From JACCXG01 sp963750935 (GTDB taxonomy: Bacteria; Acidobacteriota; Vicinamibacteria; Vicinamibacterales; 2-12-FULL-66-21): DNA of 64,000 nucleotides. Below the pieces are notes generated by a model. It had not been told where the DNA came from. It worked only from the letters and a program-made list of their open reading frames with translations, and searched no databases. The position numbers and the translations under genes were made by a program. The stretch lies in NCBI GenBank assembly GCA_963750935.1, contig CAVVSR010000014.1, positions 434,001 to 498,000 on the forward strand, written 5' to 3'. Below, one piece after another: positions 10,819-20,817 of the stretch (within the stretch, counting starts at the first letter, position 1; each line of letters begins with the position of its first letter).

Positions 10819-12099
10819 CTACTGCCGCTTCCCGGCGGTGGCGTGCCGCCGGCGCGACGCGAACTCCGGAGCCTCCTTGACACAGGTGCCGAGGATGCCG
10901 ATCGACTCCTTCAGGGCGCGGACGCCGGTCTTCTCGATCTGCGCTGCATCGGTGCCGACGTCGGGGAAGCCGTCGGCCGTGCTCGCGACCTGCTCCCAGT
11001 TGCGGAACAGGCGGCCCCATGGACTGTCGAGCACGTCGTGCATCAGCCGCTTGGCGTTCAACGGGTACCAGAAGCTGTCGTGGTAGAGGACGCTGGCGAT
11101 GTAGGCCCACGGCGCCAGCACCGTCTTCAGCGACCACTCGATCGGCTTCTTCATCGGGCCCCAGTAGATGTGGTGCTGCATCCGCGAGGCGAACGTCATC
11201 TTCTTGAAGGGGCCGACGAAGTGCCAGTTCTCCGCCGCGGCGGAGACGTCGCCGACGATCTCGATCTCGCGCGGATCGCCGCAGCCCAGCCCGAGGTCGT
11301 GGGCCAGGCGGATGAACTTGATCGACAGCGGATCCATCCCCATCAGTTTGGCCGCGACGGCGTCGATCGCGACCTGGTCGGCGCTCGCCAGGATCACGTT
11401 CTTCACGTGCGGAATCATGCAGCGTGGCCCCGGACCGTCGCCGGCGAACGTGCCGTCCATCACGGCGAAGATGCCGCGGTGAATCTGCTTCTGGATCATC
11501 AGCAGATCGACGAGCGTCTCGTGGATGACCGGATGCGTCCAGTGCCGCCGCTCGTTCAACAGGCCGCCGAACGCGTTCTTCATCGCGCCGGTGGTGGTGG
11601 TGAAGACGTGGGTCTTCACGGTCGGGAGGTGGATGATGTTCTCGCCGATGAACCGCTTCGGGATCATGAACCCGGACGGATAGACCTCGTTGAGGCAGAG
11701 GAACTTCCGGGTCAGGTCGCCGACCGCGTCGCGGATGTTGATCCACTCCTCGGTCTCATAGATGTGGATGTTGCGGAGGCCGTGCGCCTCCACGACGTTG
11801 ACCTGCTTGTTCTCCCGCTCGCCCAGATGCGCGTCGATGACGACGGTCCGGTTGTGGCAGGCGTGAATGAGCGACGGATCGAACCCGTCCTGCTTCATCG
11901 CCCGCACCACGCCGTCGAGCTGCCAGGGGGTCGTCGAGCTGCCGGGGAAGAAGAAGTGCCAGGAGATGTTCACCTTGAGCGCGGTATCGGCGTCCTTGGC
12001 CAGGACGTCCTGATAGCCGGCCAGGTTCATCAGCGTGTGATAGTCCCGCAGCACTGTCGCCGGGGACGTCCTCAGAATCGCGACTTTCGACTTAGCCAT
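10819..12099 (-). CDS. DUF362 domain-containing protein
   Basis: The product has 426 residues and begins 'MAKSKVAILRTSPATVLRDY', the usual DUF362 opening. It has the family core 'IIHLPTVKTHVFTTTTGAMKNAFGGLL' region, with 'PTVKTH' and 'GAMKN', and the later 'ADQVAIDAVAAKLMGMDPLS'. No ferredoxin-type Cys clusters are present, unlike some DUF362 proteins, so any Fe-S role is unsupported. The biochemical function of DUF362 is not established. Its ATG overlaps the end of the upstream UbiA gene by 8 bases. I infer participation in the same envelope pathway. Confidence 0.85.
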   Translation of the reverse strand: MAKSKVAILRTSPATVLRDYHTLMNLAGYQDVLAKDADTALKVNISWHFFFPGSSTTPWQLDGVVRAMKQDGFDPSLIHACHNRTVVIDAHLGERENKQVNVVEAHGLRNIHIYETEEWINIRDAVGDLTRKFLCLNEVYPSGFMIPKRFIGENIIHLPTVKTHVFTTTTGAMKNAFGGLLNERRHWTHPVIHETLVDLLMIQKQIHRGIFAVMDGTFAGDGPGPRCMIPHVKNVILASADQVAIDAVAAKLMGMDPLSIKFIRLAHDLGLGCGDPREIEIVGDVSAAAENWHFVGPFKKMTFASRMQHHIYWGPMKKPIEWSLKTVLAPWAYIASVLYHDSFWYPLNAKRLMHDVLDSPWGRLFRNWEQVASTADGFPDVGTDAAQIEKTGVRALKESIGILGTCVKEAPEFASRRRHATAGKRQ

Positions 12100-13078
12100 A
12101 AATGATGATCGCCACCGTTACCGCCCAGAGCGCCACGCACGCCAGCAGCGGCCGGTCGCTCAGCAGCATGTCGGATGGGCTGCCACCACCTTCTTTCTGA
12201 TGCACCAGATAAAGGTACCGGAAGATGCCGTAGAGCGGAAACGGCAGCGTCAGGCCGAGCCGGTCCGTGCCCAGTTTTTCGATGGTTTCCGGGCTGACCG
12301 TGTAGATCGCGTAGGCCACCAGCGTGGACGCTGTCACGACCGACACCATCTGGTCCAGCAGATACGGGCTGTACTCCCCGAGAATCGGCCGGTGGTCGGT
12401 CGCCTGGTCCGCCAGCAGCACCAGTTCGTGGCGGCGCTTGCTCAGCACCAGGAACAGCGCCAGCAGGATGGTCAGGACGTAGAGCCAGGGGCTGACCGCG
12501 ACGTCGATCGCCACGGCGCCCGCCACCGCCCTCAGCACGAAGCCGACGGCGATCGTCACGACGTCGATGATCACGATGTGCTTGAGCGGCCCGGAATAGA
12601 GCGCCAGCAGCCCGAGATAGGCGAGCGCCATCACCCCGAACATCGGCCGCAGCCAGAACGCCGCCGCGACCGCCACGAGGGTCAGCGCCGCGGCCAGCGT
12701 CAACGCCGCGGCGACCGGCACTTCACCGGACGCGATCGGCCGGAACTTCTTGATCGGGTGCAGGCGGTCGCCGTCGCGGTCGACCACGTCGTTGATCAGG
12801 TAGACGATGCCGGACAGGAGGCAGAAGATGACGAACGCGGCGGTCGCCTGGAGGACGGCGACGGGATCGAACAGGCGCCCCGCCAGCCCGAGCGGACCGA
12901 AGACGATGAGGTTCTTCGTCCACTGCGACGGGCGCAGGGAAATGAAGAGGGCGAGCGCCAGCGGCCTGGAGCCCGCGCGGGCCTCAGCCCTCACGGGCCT
13001 GGCCCCTTCGATGGTGTCCGGAAACGGAGGTCGCGCCATCCTGAGCGCGGCGGGGTTCCTGCGGGACGGCGCCGTCAC
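12092..13078 (-). CDS. UbiA-family prenyltransferase, decaprenyl-phosphate phosphoribosyltransferase-like
   Basis: This polytopic membrane protein is about 328 residues from GTG 13078 (ATG 13039 is an alternative) with eight or nine hydrophobic segments. The first Asp-rich motif reads 'NDVVDRDGDRLHPIKKFRPI', matching the NDxxDxxxDRxHPxKxxRP pattern of DPPR synthases (Rv3806c-like), which move 5-phosphoribose from PRPP to polyprenyl phosphate at the inner membrane. 'LRPSQWTKNLIVFGPL' at the N-terminus is also typical of that branch. The product would be the lipid precursor for a pentose-containing envelope glycan, which fits the four glycosyltransferases downstream. Substrate is inferred from motif only. 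Confidence 0.85.
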   Translation of the reverse strand: MTAPSRRNPAALRMARPPFPDTIEGARPVRAEARAGSRPLALALFISLRPSQWTKNLIVFGPLGLAGRLFDPVAVLQATAAFVIFCLLSGIVYLINDVVDRDGDRLHPIKKFRPIASGEVPVAAALTLAAALTLVAVAAAFWLRPMFGVMALAYLGLLALYSGPLKHIVIIDVVTIAVGFVLRAVAGAVAIDVAVSPWLYVLTILLALFLVLSKRRHELVLLADQATDHRPILGEYSPYLLDQMVSVVTASTLVAYAIYTVSPETIEKLGTDRLGLTLPFPLYGIFRYLYLVHQKEGGGSPSDMLLSDRPLLACVALWAVTVAIIIYG

Positions 13079-13126
13079 TCCGCTCCGGCGTGGTGCCAGA
13101 GCCGGATGGTGGCGCCATCGCCGCGG

Positions 13127-13465
13127 TTACGAGAAGCTCTTGATCGCGTCCTGCTCGACTTCGTAGGTTTCGAAGACCGTGAGCAGTTTGGTGATCGCGA
13201 GCAGGTCCTGGATGCGCTTGGTCAGGTTGAGCAGCTTCAGCTTGCCCCCCTGCCGGCTGACAGTCGTGTAGGTACGGACGATCTCGCCGAGTCCCGCGCT
13301 GTCGATATACGGCACTCCTTCGAGATTGAGCAGCAGCTTCTTGCGGTCCTGCTGGATGAGCGAATTGATTTTGTCCTTCAGGAGCTCATCGCCTTCGCCG
13401 AGCGTCATCTTGCCCTTGAGGTCCAGAATCGTCACCCCGTCGACGACCCGTTCGTCGATCTGCAT
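13127..13465 (-). CDS. STAS-domain anti-sigma-factor-antagonist-like protein
   Basis: A single STAS domain of about 112 residues, starting at ATG 13465 behind an AGGAG-like site (a longer in-frame start at 13501 adds nothing domain-like). The phosphorylatable Ser lies in 'VPYIDSAGLGEIVRTY', the SpoIIAA/RsbV signature. 'VTILDLKGKMTLGEGDEL' is the usual first strand-turn. Such proteins reverse the action of anti-sigma kinases, but no RsbW-like kinase, phosphatase or sigma factor lies nearby. The next gene in the same direction (UbiA) starts 48 bases later, so it may be cotranscribed with the glycan operon. Partner unknown. Confidence 0.87.
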   Translation of the reverse strand: MQIDERVVDGVTILDLKGKMTLGEGDELLKDKINSLIQQDRKKLLLNLEGVPYIDSAGLGEIVRTYTTVSRQGGKLKLLNLTKRIQDLLAITKLLTVFETYEVEQDAIKSFS

Positions 13466-13654
13466 CGCCGCTCTCCTCGCTTTACCAAGTCCGACGTCCA
13501 CTCCCGGTAGGCCGGTCCGCCGGATCCCCGCCTGTGATCCGGCCGCACACCATCGGGCGTTCGACCCGAGCGTTACTCAGGGCCGCACGTTTAACAAAAA
13601 AAGACCGGTCAGCGTACTACGCAACCGAAAAGAGTGTCAAGAAATCGCCCGATT

Positions 13655-16600
13655 TTACGCAGGTTGCGTCTCCCGATCGCGCCGGCCGCCGATCTTCCCC
13701 CGGATCGTCTGCACCACGACATAGAGCACCGGGATGAAGACGATGTTCAGGAAGGTCGACAGCAGCATCCCGCCCGCGACGGCGGTGCCCACCGAATTGC
13801 GCGCCTCGCGGCCCGCCCCGGTCGCGAACATGAGCGGCAGCACGCCAAGGATGAACGCCAGCGACGTCATCAGGATCGGGCGAAGACGAATGCGCGCCGA
13901 CTCGACCGCGGCTTCCGCGATCGACATCCCGCGCCCCCGCAGCTGCTCCGCGAACTCGACGATCAGGATCGAGTTCTTGGCCGCCAGCCCGACCAGGACG
14001 AGCAGGCCAATCTGACAGTAGACGTCGTTGGCGTAGCCGCGCAGCCACTGCCCGGTCAGCGCCCCGAGCACCGCCAGCGGCACGCCCAGGAGGACGATGA
14101 ACGGCAAGACCAGGCTCTCGTACTGGGCCGCCAGCGTCAGGTAGACGAGCAGCAGGCCGAGCCCGAAGATGATGAAGGACTGCCGGCCGGCCTTGCTCTC
14201 CTCGAGCGACAGCCCCGACCACGCGAAGTTCATGCCCTGGGGCAGCGTTTCGCCGGCGAGCCGCTCCATTTCCTGGAGCGCCTGCCCGGAGCTGAAGCCG
14301 GGCACCGCTGTTCCGCTGATCGACGCCGAACGGAACATGTTGAAGTGGTTGATGACCGCCGGCGCCGTCGTCTCGTTCATGCGGACGACGTTGCCGAGCG
14401 GGACCATCTGGCCTTCGCGGGTGCGGACGTACAGCTGCTTGAGCGCCTGCGGATCGGAACGGAACGTCTGGTCCGCCTGCACGTAGACGCGATACGCGCG
14501 ATTGTTGAAGTCGAAGTCGTTGACGTACTGCGAGCCCAGATAGATCTGCAGCGCGCTCGTGACCTCCCCGATCGGCAGCCCCAGCGCCAGCGCCCGATCG
14601 CGATCGATGTCGACGGACAGCTGCGGGTCGTTGACCGTGAACGAGCTGAACAGGCCGGTCACGCGCTCCGACTTGTTGCCCGCACCGACCAGCCCGTAGG
14701 TGGCGTTGGCCAGCGCGCCGATGTCGGTGCCGCCTTCGTCCAGCACCTGCATCTCGAATCCGCCGAATGCCCCGACTCCGGGAATCGGCGGTGGCGCCAC
14801 CGGGAGGACCATGGCGCCGCTGATCGCGAACATCGGCCCGCGCAGCCGGTTGAGCACGGCGGTCAGCTCGTGGTCCGTGCCCTTGCGCTCCTCGAACGGC
14901 TTCAACGACGAGAAGATCAGGCCCTGATTCGGCGACGAGCCGCTGAAGCTGAAGCCCATGACCGCGAAGACGCCCTGGACGTCCGGATCCTTCATCAGGA
15001 TCTGTTCGGCCTGGCGGGCGATCTGCCCGGTGTACTCGAGCGAGGCCCCGGAGGGCGCCTGCACGACGGTGATGAAGTAGCCGGGATCCTCGGCCGGAAT
15101 CAGCGCCTGCGGCACGATCCGGTACATCAGGTAGGTGGACGCAATGCCGGCGATGAACAGCGCGATCACGCGGTCTTCGCGCGCATCAACCGTCCCAGCG
15201 TGGCGATGTAGACATTGGTGCCGGCCGAAATCACCCGCTCGACGCCACGGAAGAACATGTTCTTTCCGTGATGGGAGCGGTCGAGCAGCAGCGCGGCCAG
15301 CGCCGGCGTCAACGTCACGGCGTTGAAGGCGGACAGGGCGACCGAGAACGCGATCGTGATTGAGAACTGCGAGTAGAGCCGCCCCGTCGTGCCGGGGAAG
15401 AACGCGACCGGCACGAACACGGCGATCAGGACCAGCGCCGTCGCGATGACCGCGCCGAACACTTCCTTCATCGCGTCGGACGCCGCCTGCGCCGCCGACT
15501 TGCCGTACTCCACGATGTGCCGCTCGACGTTCTCGATCACGACGATCGCGTCGTCCACGACGATGCCGGTGGCGAGGATGATGCCGAACAGCGTCAGCGT
15601 GTTGATGGAGAAGTCCATCAGCTTGATGAACGCGAACGCGCCGATGAGCGACACCGGGATGGTGATGGTCGGGATGATCGTCGTGCGCCAGCTCTGGAGG
15701 AACAGGAACATGACGAGGACGACCAGGGCGATCGCTTCGGCCAGCGTGATCAGCACTTCGCGGATCGACGCGTCCACGACCTGCGTCGTGTTGAAGGCGA
15801 CGCGGTACTTCATGCCGGGCGGGAAGTGCGTCGCCAGGCGATCGAGCTCGGCGCGGACGTCGCGCTCGACGTCGAGGGCGTTCGCGGTCGGCAGCTGCGA
15901 GACGCCGAAGCCGACGGCGTCGAAGCCCTGGAACCGCAGTTGCGTGGTATAGGTCTCGGCGCCCAGCTCGGCGCGGCCGACGTCGGCGAGGCGGACCAGG
16001 CCGCCGGTCTCGCCGGCCTTGACGATGATGTTCTCGAAGTCGCGGACCTCGCGCAGCCGGCCGGCGGCGCGAACGCTGATCTGGTAGGTCTGACCCTTCC
16101 GGGCCGGCGCGTCGCCGATGCTGCCGGCGGCGACCTGCACGTTCTGCTCGCGCAGCGCGTTGACCACGTCGCCGGCCGTCAGCGAGCGGGCGGCCAGCTT
16201 GTTCGGGTCCAGCCACAGCCGCATCGAATACTTCCGCTCGCCGAAGATGATGACGTTGCCGACGCCCGGGACGCGCTTGAGCGCGTCGCGCACGTAGACA
16301 TCGAGGTAGTTGCTTATGAACAGCGAGTCATACTCGGCGTTCTCCGCGTAGACGCCGCCGCCGAGCACGAAACCGGACGTCCCCTTCTGCACCGTGATGC
16401 CGGTGGTCCGCACCTCCGCCGGCATGCGGCCGAGCGTCTGGTTGACGCGGTTCTGCACGTCCACCGCCGCGACTTCGATGTCGCGCGTAATGTCGAACGT
16501 GACGATGATCTGCGAGACGCCGGAGTTGGTGCTCGACGACGTCATGTAGAGCATGCCCTCGACGCCGTTGATGGCCTGCTCCAGCGGGGTGGTGACGCCG

Positions 16601-16776
16601 GTCTCGACCGCCTGCGCGTTGGCGCCGGTGTAGAAGGCGGTGACGTTGATCTGGGGCGGTGCCAGCTCGGGATACTGGGCGACCGGCATCGTCGGGATGG
16701 CGGTCAGGCCGGCGAGGATGATGATCAGCGAGCAGACCGACGCCAGGATGGGCCTGCGGATGAACGTATCTGTCAT
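13655..16776 (-). CDS. RND multidrug efflux permease (HAE1/AcrB-like), frameshift near 15172
   Basis: The N-terminus 'MTDTFIRRPILASVCSLII' and 'MPVAQYPELAPPQINVTA' are classic for AcrB-type pumps. TM4 has 'GIVVDDAIVVIENVERH', the charged residues that carry protons. The second half carries 'LVLVGLAAKNSILIVEFAEQL' and 'GVLPLMFATGAGREARNSVGTAVAGG'. About 1,040 residues in total is the normal family length. The frame breaks near 15172, where 'RLMRAKT' should run on into 'RVIALFIAGIA'; restoring one C in a CC/CCC run repairs it. It works in the inner membrane as a trimer with the adaptor encoded 57 bases upstream and an outer-membrane channel that is not in this window. Confidence 0.9.
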
Positions 16777-16833
16777 TGCAGTCTCTTGATGGCGCGACGC
16801 GATCGCGCACGCCCCCTCGGCCGATGCAGGGGC

Positions 16834-17919
16834 TTATTCGGGTTTGATCGGGGCGCCGTCGCCAATCTTCTGCACGCCCGACACGATGACCTTGTCGCCG
16901 GGCTTGAGGCCGCCGCGGACCACGTAGTCGTCCCCCTGCACCTCTCCGACCTGCACCGCACGCTGGCGCGCGACCAGGCCCTGTCCCTGCTGTTCGGCCA
17001 CGAAACAGAAGTACTGGCCGCTGAGGCGATTGACCGCGACGATCGGAATCGTGATCCCCGGCTCGGTGCGCCAGATCACGCGCGCGCGGGAGAACTGCTG
17101 CACCCGCATCCGTGCCGGCGCATTCTTCAGTAGCACTTTCACGAGCACGGCCTGCGTGCCTTCCTCGACGCGCGGGGCCACGAACGTGATCGGGTTGGTG
17201 GCGGCCGGCTTGCCGTTCTCGTCGAGCAGTTCGACCGGGAGGCCCACGCGCAGGTCCGGTGCGCGGTCGAGCGGCACTTCGATGTACGCCTCGAGCGCCT
17301 CGTTCTCGTCGATGGTCGTGATGACGGTCTGCGGCGTCACGCGATCGCCGGTGCGGACGGCGATGTCCCCGACCACCCCGGACTGCGGCGCGTCAACGCG
17401 GTAGTACCGCAGCTCCACCTGGTTCTCACGCACCTGCGCGTCGAGCGCGGCGAGGCGCGCCTCGGCGGTCCGGAGCGTGTTCTGCGCCTGATCGAATTCC
17501 TGCCGGCTGATGGCGCCGGCGCCAACCAGCGACTCGAGGCGCTTGACCTGCTGCCGCCAGTACTGGACGTCCGCCTCGGTGCCGGCGCGGCTGGCTTCGG
17601 TGGCGCGCACAGTCGCCTGCTGCTTGTCGGCGTTGATCTGGACGAGCGGCGTTCCTTCGCGGACGCGATCGCCCGACTTCACGAAGATGCGTGTCACCAG
17701 CCCTTCCACGTCGGGCTGGATCGTCGTCGACCGCAACGACCGCACGGTCGCGATGAACTCGGACGACTGCTGGATGGGTTTCTGCTCGAGCGTCAGGAGT
17801 GTGACGCCGGTAGGCGGTGGCGCCGGAGGCGGGCCCTGGGCGGCCTGCTGGCCGCGGCAGGCGACACTGGCCGCCAGCGCGCCGGCGACGGTCGCCGCCA
17901 GCACAGAGTTCTTGAGCAT
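16834..17919 (-). CDS. RND efflux periplasmic adaptor (membrane fusion protein)
   Basis: The 361-residue product has a lipoprotein signal: hydrophobic stretch then a lipobox ending 'AASVAC', so it should be acylated. The order is that of AcrA/MexA proteins: a first beta-barrel/lipoyl half ('SLRSTTIQPDVEGLVTRIFV', 'GDRVREGTPLVQINADKQ'), an alpha-helical hairpin ('EFDQAQNTLRTAEARLAALDAQV'), the second lipoyl half ('YRVDAPQSGVVGDIAVRTGD') and a membrane-proximal domain ending '...PGDKVIVSGVQKIGDG'. It bridges the downstream pump to a TolC-like channel. No TetR-type repressor adjoins it. Confidence 0.92.
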   Translation of the reverse strand: MLKNSVLAATVAGALAASVACRGQQAAQGPPPAPPPTGVTLLTLEQKPIQQSSEFIATVRSLRSTTIQPDVEGLVTRIFVKSGDRVREGTPLVQINADKQQATVRATEASRAGTEADVQYWRQQVKRLESLVGAGAISRQEFDQAQNTLRTAEARLAALDAQVRENQVELRYYRVDAPQSGVVGDIAVRTGDRVTPQTVITTIDENEALEAYIEVPLDRAPDLRVGLPVELLDENGKPAATNPITFVAPRVEEGTQAVLVKVLLKNAPARMRVQQFSRARVIWRTEPGITIPIVAVNRLSGQYFCFVAEQQGQGLVARQRAVQVGEVQGDDYVVRGGLKPGDKVIVSGVQKIGDGAPIKPE

Positions 17920-18109
17920 GAGTGCACGTGACAGACATGAGAGGTACTAGCGAACGTTGGCGGCTGGCGTGAACGAGTCAGCCGGACTGCTGAGTCGACC
18001 GCATGCCAGGCGTCGAACTGGCCCGCATCGTCGACTCCAACAGCTTACCTGCATTGAGTGAAGTTAGACGCCCGAGAGTGATCGATGGATTCGGGCGGGT
18101 TTTGACAAC

Positions 18110-18138
18110 AAAAAAGGCCACGCGTGAGCGTGGCCTTT
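18110..18138 (-). terminator. Intrinsic terminator of the zinc-ribbon gene
   Basis: A perfect 10-bp stem (AAGGCCACGC pairing with GCGTGGCCTT) closes a 4-base loop at 18114-18137. On the minus strand it is followed by a run of T, 22 bases past the zinc-ribbon stop codon. Confidence 0.88.
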
Positions 18139-18159
18139 CATGCCAGCGAAGCTTCAGGA

Positions 18160-18471
18160 CTAGACGCTAGCCGCTCCCGCGAACTTCCGTTGCTGGAAGC
18201 ACTCGCGACAGAAGACCGGGCGACCTTGGGTCGGCCGGAACGGGACCGTTGTTTCTTTGCCGCAGGCCGAACAGTTGGTCGTCGTTTCCACCCGCTCCCG
18301 TGCGAGTGGGGCCCCAGCCGAGGGCCGCGACGCCCGCTTGGCCTTGCAGCTCTTGCACCGTTTGGGTTCGTTCTTGAAATTCTTGTCGGCGAAGAAGAGC
18401 TGTTCGCCAGCCGTCCAGAGGAACTCCGTTCCGCAGTCCACGCAGTTGAGGGTTTTGTCCTGGAACTCCAT
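18160..18471 (-). CDS. Small zinc-ribbon protein with four CxxC knuckles
   Basis: The 103-residue product begins 'MEFQDKTLNCVDCGTEF' and has 'CKSCK', then after a basic Ser/Pro linker 'CSACG' and 'CRECF'. These are two zinc ribbons: the first resembles the 'probable zinc-ribbon' family (CxDC ... CKxCR), the second the CxxC-x17-CxxC type. Such proteins are small, cytoplasmic and uncharacterised; nucleic-acid binding is plausible but unproven. It lies just downstream of rpsU on the same strand and ends at a strong terminator. Confidence 0.88.
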   Translation of the reverse strand: MEFQDKTLNCVDCGTEFLWTAGEQLFFADKNFKNEPKRCKSCKAKRASRPSAGAPLARERVETTTNCSACGKETTVPFRPTQGRPVFCRECFQQRKFAGAASV

Positions 18472-18580
18472 CGGTCCTACCTCTCACCAACTCGTCGCCT
18501 GCCCGCGCCCGCAGGGTGGGATCGCCGGCGCGGCGAGCGTTGATGCCGCCGGCCGGTGAGCCCTTGTCAACTCGGTGCAG

Positions 18581-18778
18581 CTAGTCCGACTCCCGGCGCT
18601 GCTTCTTGCGCGTACGCTTACGCGCCAGCGCCTGTTTGGCGCGGCGCCGATCGCCCGGCTTCAAGTAGTAAGAGTGCTTCTTGATATCCTTGATGATATC
18701 TTCCTGCTGCACCTTCCGTTTGAAGCGACGGAGCGCGCTTTCAATCGATTCGCCTTCCTGAACTTTGACTTCAGCCAA
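18581..18778 (-). CDS. rpsU: 30S ribosomal protein S21
   Basis: The 65-residue basic protein starts 'MAEVKVQEGESIESALRRF' and ends in an Arg/Lys-rich helix ('RRRAKQALARKRTRKKQRR'), the usual bS21 length and layout. It binds the 30S platform near the anti-Shine-Dalgarno end of 16S rRNA and helps initiation. It is divergent from purD, with 170 bases between them. Confidence 0.95.
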   Translation of the reverse strand: MAEVKVQEGESIESALRRFKRKVQQEDIIKDIKKHSYYLKPGDRRRAKQALARKRTRKKQRRESD

Positions 18779-18948
18779 GCCTAAAACACCCCCCTTGCGG
18801 CCACGGCAGTGTCACTGTGAGACCAGTGGGTTCCCGAGGAATATGTTAGGCTATCACAGGTAAACGCGGATTCTAGGCGGAAAGCTCAGCCGCCGTCAAT
18901 TCAGTAATCCCGCACCTGAACTCCGGCGAAGTTGCGGTTCGACCCACT

Positions 18949-20229
18949 ATGAAAATCCTGGTCGTCGGCAGCGGCGGGCGGGAGCACGCCCTCGCGTGGA
19001 AGCTCGCTAAAGAGTCATCCGTCACCGAAGTTCTGGCCGCTCCCGGCAACCCCGGCATCAGCCAGGTCGCCCGTCTCCTGCCGATCGACAGCGGCGACGT
19101 CGACGCCCTCGCGGCCGCGGCCGCCGAGGAGCGCGTCGACCTCACCGTGGTCGGCCCCGAATTGCCGCTCGACCTGGGTATCGTGGACCTCTTTTCGTCA
19201 CGCGGTCTCCGGATCTTTGGCCCTTCGCGCCAGGCTGCTCAGCTCGAGTGCAGCAAGGTTTTCGCGAAGGATTTCATGGCCCGCCATGGCATTCCCACGG
19301 CCCGATACCGGACGTGCCGGACCGCGGCCGAGGCCCGAGCCGTCATCGGCTCGGCCGAGCTGGGGATCCCGGTGGTGGTCAAGGCCGACGGGCTCGCGGC
19401 CGGCAAAGGCGTCGTCGTCGCCACCGACAAGGTCAGCGCCGAGGCGGCGATCGCGGCGGCGATGGAGGAGCGCCAGTTCGGCGAGGCCGGCGCGCAGGTC
19501 GTGCTCGAGGAATGCCTCGAAGGGCCGGAAGTGTCGTTCTTCGCGATCTGCGACGGCCGCCGCGCGATGCCGCTGGCCTCCGCGCAGGATCACAAGCGCG
19601 TGTTCGACGACGACAAGGGGCCGAATACCGGGGGGATGGGCGCGTTCGCCCCGAGCCCATTGCTGGACGCGGCGCTCGAAGCCCGCATCATGGACGAGAT
19701 CGTCGACCCCGTGATCCGCGGCATGCGCGACGAGGGCCACGAGTATCGCGGCTTCCTCTACGCCGGGTTGATGCTGACATGCCAGGGACCGAAGGTGATT
19801 GAGTTCAACGTCCGGTTCGGCGATCCGGAGGCACAGGTCGTCGTGCCGATGATCGACGGCGATCTGGCGCCGGTACTGGCCGCCGCCGCGGACGGCGCCT
19901 TGGGCAACGCGCGCGTCCCGATGCGTCCGCTGAAGCATGTCGGTGTGGTGCTCGCGGCCGGCGATTACCCACGGGCCGGATCGAAGGGACTCGCGATCGC
20001 CGGTCTCGACCGCCGGCAGCCGGACGACGTGCTCGTCTTTCACGCCGGCACTGCGACCGACGCCTCGGGGCAGATCGTCACATCGGGCGGGCGCGTGCTG
20101 ACCGTGGTCGGGCGCGGCACGACCTACGACGACGCCATCGGCCGCGCCTACGGCGGCATCGCGCACATCGCTTTCGACGGCATGCACTACCGCCGGGACA
20201 TCGGCCGAAAGGCGCTGTCGCGCACCTGA
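18949..20229 (+). CDS. purD: Phosphoribosylamine-glycine ligase
   Basis: The 426-residue ATP-grasp enzyme joins glycine to phosphoribosylamine, giving GAR (second step of IMP synthesis). The N-terminus 'MKILVVGSGGREHALAWKL' is the PurD signature. The ATP-grasp core has 'VVVKADGLAAGKGVVVA', and the metal-binding region 'EFNVRFGDPEAQVV' is intact. Length is standard. It opens the plus-strand purine cluster; purE follows about 40 bases later. Confidence 0.97.
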   Translation: MKILVVGSGGREHALAWKLAKESSVTEVLAAPGNPGISQVARLLPIDSGDVDALAAAAAEERVDLTVVGPELPLDLGIVDLFSSRGLRIFGPSRQAAQLECSKVFAKDFMARHGIPTARYRTCRTAAEARAVIGSAELGIPVVVKADGLAAGKGVVVATDKVSAEAAIAAAMEERQFGEAGAQVVLEECLEGPEVSFFAICDGRRAMPLASAQDHKRVFDDDKGPNTGGMGAFAPSPLLDAALEARIMDEIVDPVIRGMRDEGHEYRGFLYAGLMLTCQGPKVIEFNVRFGDPEAQVVVPMIDGDLAPVLAAAADGALGNARVPMRPLKHVGVVLAAGDYPRAGSKGLAIAGLDRRQPDDVLVFHAGTATDASGQIVTSGGRVLTVVGRGTTYDDAIGRAYGGIAHIAFDGMHYRRDIGRKALSRT

Positions 20230-20271
20230 GATTCGCCAGGCTTGTCCGCGCCGGCGGTTTGGCGGCAAGCT

Positions 20272-20787
20272 ATGGTTGATATGTCTCAGATATCCGTCCT
20301 CATCCTCATGGGATCCGATTCCGACGCGCCGGTGATGCAGGCGGCGGTCGACGTGCTTCGTGAGCTGCAGATCCCGTGCGACATGACCGTCGCCTCGGCG
20401 CACCGCTCGCCCGAGCGCGTCATGCGGCTCGTGCGCGAAGCGCCGGGCCGCGGCGTCAAGCTCTTCATCGTCGGCGCCGGCGCCGCGGCGCACCTCGGCG
20501 GCGTGGTGGCCGCGCACACGACGCTTCCAGTGATCGGCGTGCCGATCGATTCGTCGGCCTTGAAGGGACTCGACGCCCTGCTCTCCACTGTGCAGATGCC
20601 GCCAGGCGTGCCCGTGGCCACGGTCTCGATCGGGAAGCCCGGGGCCACGAACGCTGGCGTGCTCGCGGCGCAGATTCTCGCGATCGGCGACCCGGCCGTT
20701 GCCGCACGCCTCGATTCCTACAAGAAGAAGCTCGCCGACAAGGTCGAGCAGGCGGCGGCGAAGCTCCAGCAGACCACCACGAGCTGA
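20272..20787 (+). CDS. purE: N5-carboxyaminoimidazole ribonucleotide mutase
   Basis: The 171-residue protein has 'LMGSDSDAPVM', 'VASAHRSPERV' and 'GAGAAAHLGGVVAAHT', the substrate-binding loops of PurE, and resembles class I enzymes that convert N5-CAIR to CAIR. ATG 20272 is preferred over the upstream in-frame start at 20242; ATG 20281 is also possible. Class I PurE normally needs PurK, which is not in this window. Confidence 0.95.
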   Translation: MVDMSQISVLILMGSDSDAPVMQAAVDVLRELQIPCDMTVASAHRSPERVMRLVREAPGRGVKLFIVGAGAAAHLGGVVAAHTTLPVIGVPIDSSALKGLDALLSTVQMPPGVPVATVSIGKPGATNAGVLAAQILAIGDPAVAARLDSYKKKLADKVEQAAAKLQQTTTS

Positions 20788-20817
20788 CGTCCACCCGTGC
20801 CGGGCGGGGCCGATTCG

